DNA from: Erythrobacteraceae bacterium
Lineage (GTDB): Bacteria > Pseudomonadota > Alphaproteobacteria > Sphingomonadales > Sphingomonadaceae
DNA length: 35,534 bases
Direction: 5' to 3'
NCBI GenBank assembly: GCA_027487015.1
Contig: JAIYEK010000269.1
Span: forward strand, 1-35,534
In this document: positions 35,508-35,534 of the stretch, one piece after another
How positions within the stretch are numbered: position 1 is the first letter of the stretch
Layout of the letters: each line of letters starts with the position of its first letter
Position numbers and translations under genes: made by a program
The notes under the pieces: model-generated
What the model was told of the DNA's origin: nothing
Database searches by the model: none
The model's input: only the letters and a program-made list of their open reading frames with translations

Positions 35508-35534
35508 GGCTCGCCATCTGGCGCAAGTGTGGGC

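Overview
The window is GC-rich DNA packed with short-gap and overlapping genes. It looks like an alphaproteobacterium of the Sphingomonadales/Erythrobacteraceae type, probably an aerobic anoxygenic phototroph. The support is indirect: a large TonB-dependent receptor, clear bacteriochlorophyll genes (bchE, bchJ), a membrane LytTR regulator beside a DUF2306 protein, and overall codon and GC character. There is no rRNA to fix the genus, and I see no tRNA, insertion sequence, integrase or CRISPR array.

Layout. (1) 1-7963: a TonB-dependent receptor, then acyl-CoA degradation genes: acyl-CoA dehydrogenase and enoyl-CoA hydratase on the minus strand, and a thiolase plus an atypical thiolase-like protein on the plus strand. 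An exact parS-like 16-mer lies between the dehydrogenase and the hydratase. A cluster of small perfect hairpins fills the 379-bp gap after the receptor. (2) 8018-12712: a same-strand run of 4-hydroxyphenylpyruvate dioxygenase behind an 18-bp perfect palindrome, an intradiol-dioxygenase-like lipoprotein, a VOC protein, then bchE and bchJ. The bchE ribosome binding site lies inside a strong hairpin. (3) 12709-15290: a secreted protein of unknown function, a small membrane protein, and an SPFH/Band-7 membrane protein with an Arc-type ribbon-helix-helix protein downstream. (4) 15309-23464: a TIR-TM-TolB-like-TPR protein, a small lipoprotein, a secreted Cys-rich Sel1-repeat/trypsin fusion, a SLOG-type nucleotide-binding protein with SLATT-like membrane helices, and a BioF2/FemAB-like acetyltransferase. 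This is the part most likely to hold an undescribed sensing or conflict system. (5) 23572-27754: gamma-glutamyltransferase and DUF2306 protein, a divergent LytTR regulator, and an exported protein. (6) 27904-33392: a peroxide-defence block of katG, a zinc-ribbon/DUF4375 (DMP19-like) protein, ahpF and ahpC. (7) 33484-35507: an NAD-dependent epimerase/dehydratase and chorismate synthase (aroC).

How the genes work together. Region 1 can carry out successive beta-oxidation steps. Region 2 starts tyrosine catabolism and also feeds an oxygen-independent step of bacteriochlorophyll synthesis. Region 6 detoxifies hydrogen and organic peroxides. Four of the seven convergent gene pairs share a 4-nt stop-codon overlap; the other three are separated by recognisable terminators. 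All calls come from reading the sequence and remembered family motifs; no database search was run.
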